A stretch of 7,668 nucleotides of DNA, taken from NCBI GenBank assembly GCA_007120485.1, contig SKNP01000456.1, positions 1 to 7,668 on the forward strand, given 5' to 3'. The DNA comes from Nitriliruptoraceae bacterium. Lineage in GTDB: Bacteria > Actinomycetota > Nitriliruptoria > Nitriliruptorales > Nitriliruptoraceae. Of the stretch, positions 5,723 to 7,668 are shown piece by piece. The number at the start of each line of letters is the position of its first letter. Position 1 is the first letter of the stretch. The translations under genes were made by a program, and so were the position numbers. Under the pieces are notes generated by a model that was not told the origin of the DNA, ran no database searches, and worked only from the letters and a program-made list of their open reading frames with translations.

Positions 5723-6895
5723 TCAGTACGAGAACGGCCACGCCTTCCAGTAGTTGCGGATCCGCAGCCACAGACCGAAGAGACCGCGGGGTTCGAGGAT
5801 CAGGAACAGCACGATCAGGACACCGAACAGCACCCCCTCGAGCTGCTGGACGCTGAGCAGCGCACCGTCGCCGATGAGGGGGATCGACGGTGCGAAGTTC
5901 TCGACCAGCCGAGGCATGAGCACGACGAACGTGGCGCCGATGATCGATCCGGACATCGTCGCGACGCCACCGATCAGCACGATCGCCAGGAACTCCACCG
6001 ACAGCAGCAGACCGCCCAGCCCACCGAAGTTCTCCGGCGTGACCTGTCCGTACGAGACCGCGAGGAGGGCACCCGCCACACCGGCGTAGAACGACGACAC
6101 CCCGAACGCGAGCACCTTGGTCCGCAGCAACGGGACACCCATCACCTCCGCGGCGATATCACGGTCGCGGACCGCGGCGAACGCGCGACCCCACCGCGAG
6201 CGCGCCAGGTTGCGGCCCATGACGGCCATGACGATCAGCAGCAGGAACGTGAACAGGTACCACGGGGTCTCGCGGTCGAGCTGCAACCCGAGGATCTCCT
6301 GCGGCTGGAACAACCCGAAACCGAGGACCTCCGGGTCCGGACCGCGCCGTCCGACGCCCTGCCCACCGCTGATCGACCGCAGCTCCTTGAACAGGTGCTC
6401 GCCGATGAACACCAGCCCGAGCGTGAGGATCGCGAGGTAGAGCCCACGCACCCGTGCCGCCAGCGGCGCGACCAGCAACCCCAACGCCATCGCCACCAGG
6501 CCGGACACCGGAAGCCAGATCAGCAGGTCCAGCTCGAACCCGACCACGTTCTGGGTCGGCATCCCGCCGAGCACCGACGCGGTGAGGGCGCCGACCCCGA
6601 CGAAGAAGGCGTGCCCCAGGGAGACCTGGCCGGCGTACCCGGTGAGCAGGTTCAGGCCGATCCCCCCGATCGCCAGCACGAACACCAGGGTGAGATCCGC
6701 CTGGTGCGATCGGGTCACGAACGGCAGGAAGGGGGTCACCAGGACGGTGGCCACCAGCAGGATCGTCCAGAACCGCTTGGACGGGGTGTTCCAGATCGCC
6801 TGGTCCGCGGCGTAGTCGGTGTAGAGCGCTGGACGTCCTCGCAGCGTCGCTCGCGCTGCTTTCGGGGAGGCGGTGCCGCCACGCTGTCCGGTCAT
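5723..6895 (-). CDS. livM: Branched-chain amino acid-type ABC transporter permease LivM
   Basis: Complete 390-residue inner-membrane permease subunit of a HAAT-family importer; with LivH it forms the membrane channel driven by LivG/LivF ATPases. Key features: G86-Y-A-G-Q-V-S-L-G-H95, typical of LivM; R150-G-L-Y-L-A-I-L-T-L-G160; the cytoplasmic coupling loop G236-R-A-F-A-A-V-R-D (about 236-254), which contacts the ATPase; and a C-terminal E368-P-R-G-L-F-G. Hydrophobic segments cover about 43-62, 68-85, 93-110, 125-147, 150-168, 212-227, 260-281, 295-330 and 347-368. An N-terminal cytoplasmic extension of about 40 polar residues precedes the first helix, as in many longer LivM proteins. ATG 6895 overlaps the livH stop by 4 bases (ATGA), with GGAGG at 6906-6910, 10 bases before the start, so it is translationally coupled to livH. 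The general substrate class is amino acids, amides or urea. Confidence 0.95.
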   Translation of the reverse strand: MTGQRGGTASPKAARATLRGRPALYTDYAADQAIWNTPSKRFWTILLVATVLVTPFLPFVTRSHQADLTLVFVLAIGGIGLNLLTGYAGQVSLGHAFFVGVGALTASVLGGMPTQNVVGFELDLLIWLPVSGLVAMALGLLVAPLAARVRGLYLAILTLGLVFIGEHLFKELRSISGGQGVGRRGPDPEVLGFGLFQPQEILGLQLDRETPWYLFTFLLLIVMAVMGRNLARSRWGRAFAAVRDRDIAAEVMGVPLLRTKVLAFGVSSFYAGVAGALLAVSYGQVTPENFGGLGGLLLSVEFLAIVLIGGVATMSGSIIGATFVVLMPRLVENFAPSIPLIGDGALLSVQQLEGVLFGVLIVLFLILEPRGLFGLWLRIRNYWKAWPFSY

Positions 6896-7668
6896 ACCCG
6901 CTGCACCTCCGGGGTGCCGTAGAGCCCGTACGGCCGGACCATCAGGGCCAGGATCATGATGAGGTAGGGGACGATGAGGTAGAAGTTCTCGCCGACGATC
7001 GGCGTCAAGGTCGAGTTGAAGCTCAGCGCGGTCGCTTCCACCACCCCGATGATCAACCCCGCCACGACCGAGCCCTTGATCGAGTCGAGGCCGCCGAGGA
7101 TGATCACCGGCAGCGCCTTGAGGGCGATGAAGGCGTCCAGCGGCACGGTCCCGCCTGAGCCGGCGCTGATCATCACCCCGGCCAGGGCAGCGAGCGCCCC
7201 GGAGATCGCCCAGGACAGCCCGAACATCCGGCCGACGTTGACGCCCTGAGCCAACGAGGTCTCCTGGTCCATGGCGGTCGCCCGCATCGCCAGGCCGACC
7301 TTGGACCGCTGCAGGAACAGGCCCGTCAACCCGATCGCGCCCAGCGAGATCACGGTCCGGGCGATATCGACCTGCCGGAACTGCAGGTCACCCACCACCA
7401 TCCGCTCGAAGCCCCACGGCTCGCCGGTGCTGATCGGGTTGGACCCGATGAGCCGGAACGACAGGATGAACAGGGCGAAGAAGACACCGACGGTCACCAT
7501 CGCGGCCGAGAACGGGGGCTCACCGACCATCGGCCGCAGCGCCACCCGCTCGGTCAGCGCACCGATCAACGCCATCGTGCCCATGGCCGCCAACACCGCC
7601 AGGGGGAACGGCACCCCGGCGTTGTGGACGTACAGGGCGGTGAAGTACGCACCCAGGATCATCAGCGC
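6892..7668 (-). CDS. livH: Branched-chain amino acid-type ABC transporter permease LivH, 5'-truncated by window edge
   Basis: 258 C-terminal residues of the partner permease. The frame runs off the right end: the first visible residues A-L-M-I-L-G-A-Y match the conserved H-G-x-x-M-x-L-G-A-Y region that in LivH lies about 40 residues inside the protein, so the ATG at 7662 is internal and not the start. Numbering from the first visible residue, the cytoplasmic coupling loop is around 123-148 (G-L-A-M-R-A-T-A then G-V-N-V), followed by A-L-A-A-L-A-G-V-M, the G-G-L-D-S-I-K-G-S-V signature at 192-201 and the C-terminal R-P-Y-G-L-Y-G. Hydrophobic helices alternate throughout. It overlaps livM by 4 bases and is first of the visible operon order livH-livM-binding protein. 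ATPase genes may lie beyond the right edge. Confidence 0.94.
   Translation of the reverse strand, partial: ALMILGAYFTALYVHNAGVPFPLAVLAAMGTMALIGALTERVALRPMVGEPPFSAAMVTVGVFFALFILSFRLIGSNPISTGEPWGFERMVVGDLQFRQVDIARTVISLGAIGLTGLFLQRSKVGLAMRATAMDQETSLAQGVNVGRMFGLSWAISGALAALAGVMISAGSGGTVPLDAFIALKALPVIILGGLDSIKGSVVAGLIIGVVEATALSFNSTLTPIVGENFYLIVPYLIMILALMVRPYGLYGTPEVQRV

Noticed and set aside
2821..5856. A 1011-codon open frame on the plus strand across three minus-strand genes and their gaps
   Set aside because: Its translation is Arg/Pro/Asp-rich low complexity without any domain, it has no ribosome site, and it lies opposite well-supported genes. Long antisense frames are expected at this GC content.
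6892..6895. Frameshift or sequencing error at the livH/livM junction
   Set aside because: The ATGA overlap is the normal translational-coupling arrangement, and both proteins have complete family-typical ends.

Overview
The window is a high-GC stretch in which every gene I can support lies on the minus strand. The coding style (almost only G/C third positions, GTG starts, strong AGGAG-type ribosome sites, a Gram-positive type lipoprotein signal) fits an actinobacterium. The very acidic, lysine-free binding protein and the overall gene set would suit a salt-loving or deep-branching actinobacterial lineage such as Nitriliruptoria, but that placement is inference only.

Read in the direction of transcription (right to left), the window starts inside livH (6892-7668, 5' end outside). 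livM follows (5723-6895) and overlaps livH by 4 bases. After a 262-base gap with a perfect 22-base palindrome comes a branched-chain-amino-acid/amide-type ABC transporter binding lipoprotein (4039-5460). Together these make most of a HAAT-family uptake system: two permease subunits and the surface-anchored binding protein. The two ATPases (LivG, LivF) are not in the window.

A 396-base non-coding gap (3643-4038) follows. It holds a 26-base perfect hairpin just after the binding-protein stop, then a cluster of G-rich iterated repeats with a quadruplex-type motif, then alternative small hairpins before the next gene. That gene (2842-3642) encodes a zinc-ribbon, Pro/Gly-rich, three-helix DUF4870 membrane protein. 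After 101 bases with a long inverted repeat comes pcrA (509-2740), a complete UvrD-type DNA helicase with an RNA-polymerase-binding-type C-terminal domain. Last is a TMEM165/GDT1-family cation transporter (1-452), cut off by the left end.

The genes are ordinary housekeeping and transport genes; I see no mobile element, CRISPR array, tRNA or rRNA, and no convincing new multi-gene system. The points worth a second look are non-coding (the 22-base palindrome, the 3843-3978 repeats, the pcrA leader inverted repeat) and compositional (a mature binding protein with no lysine, an unusual helicase motif III).
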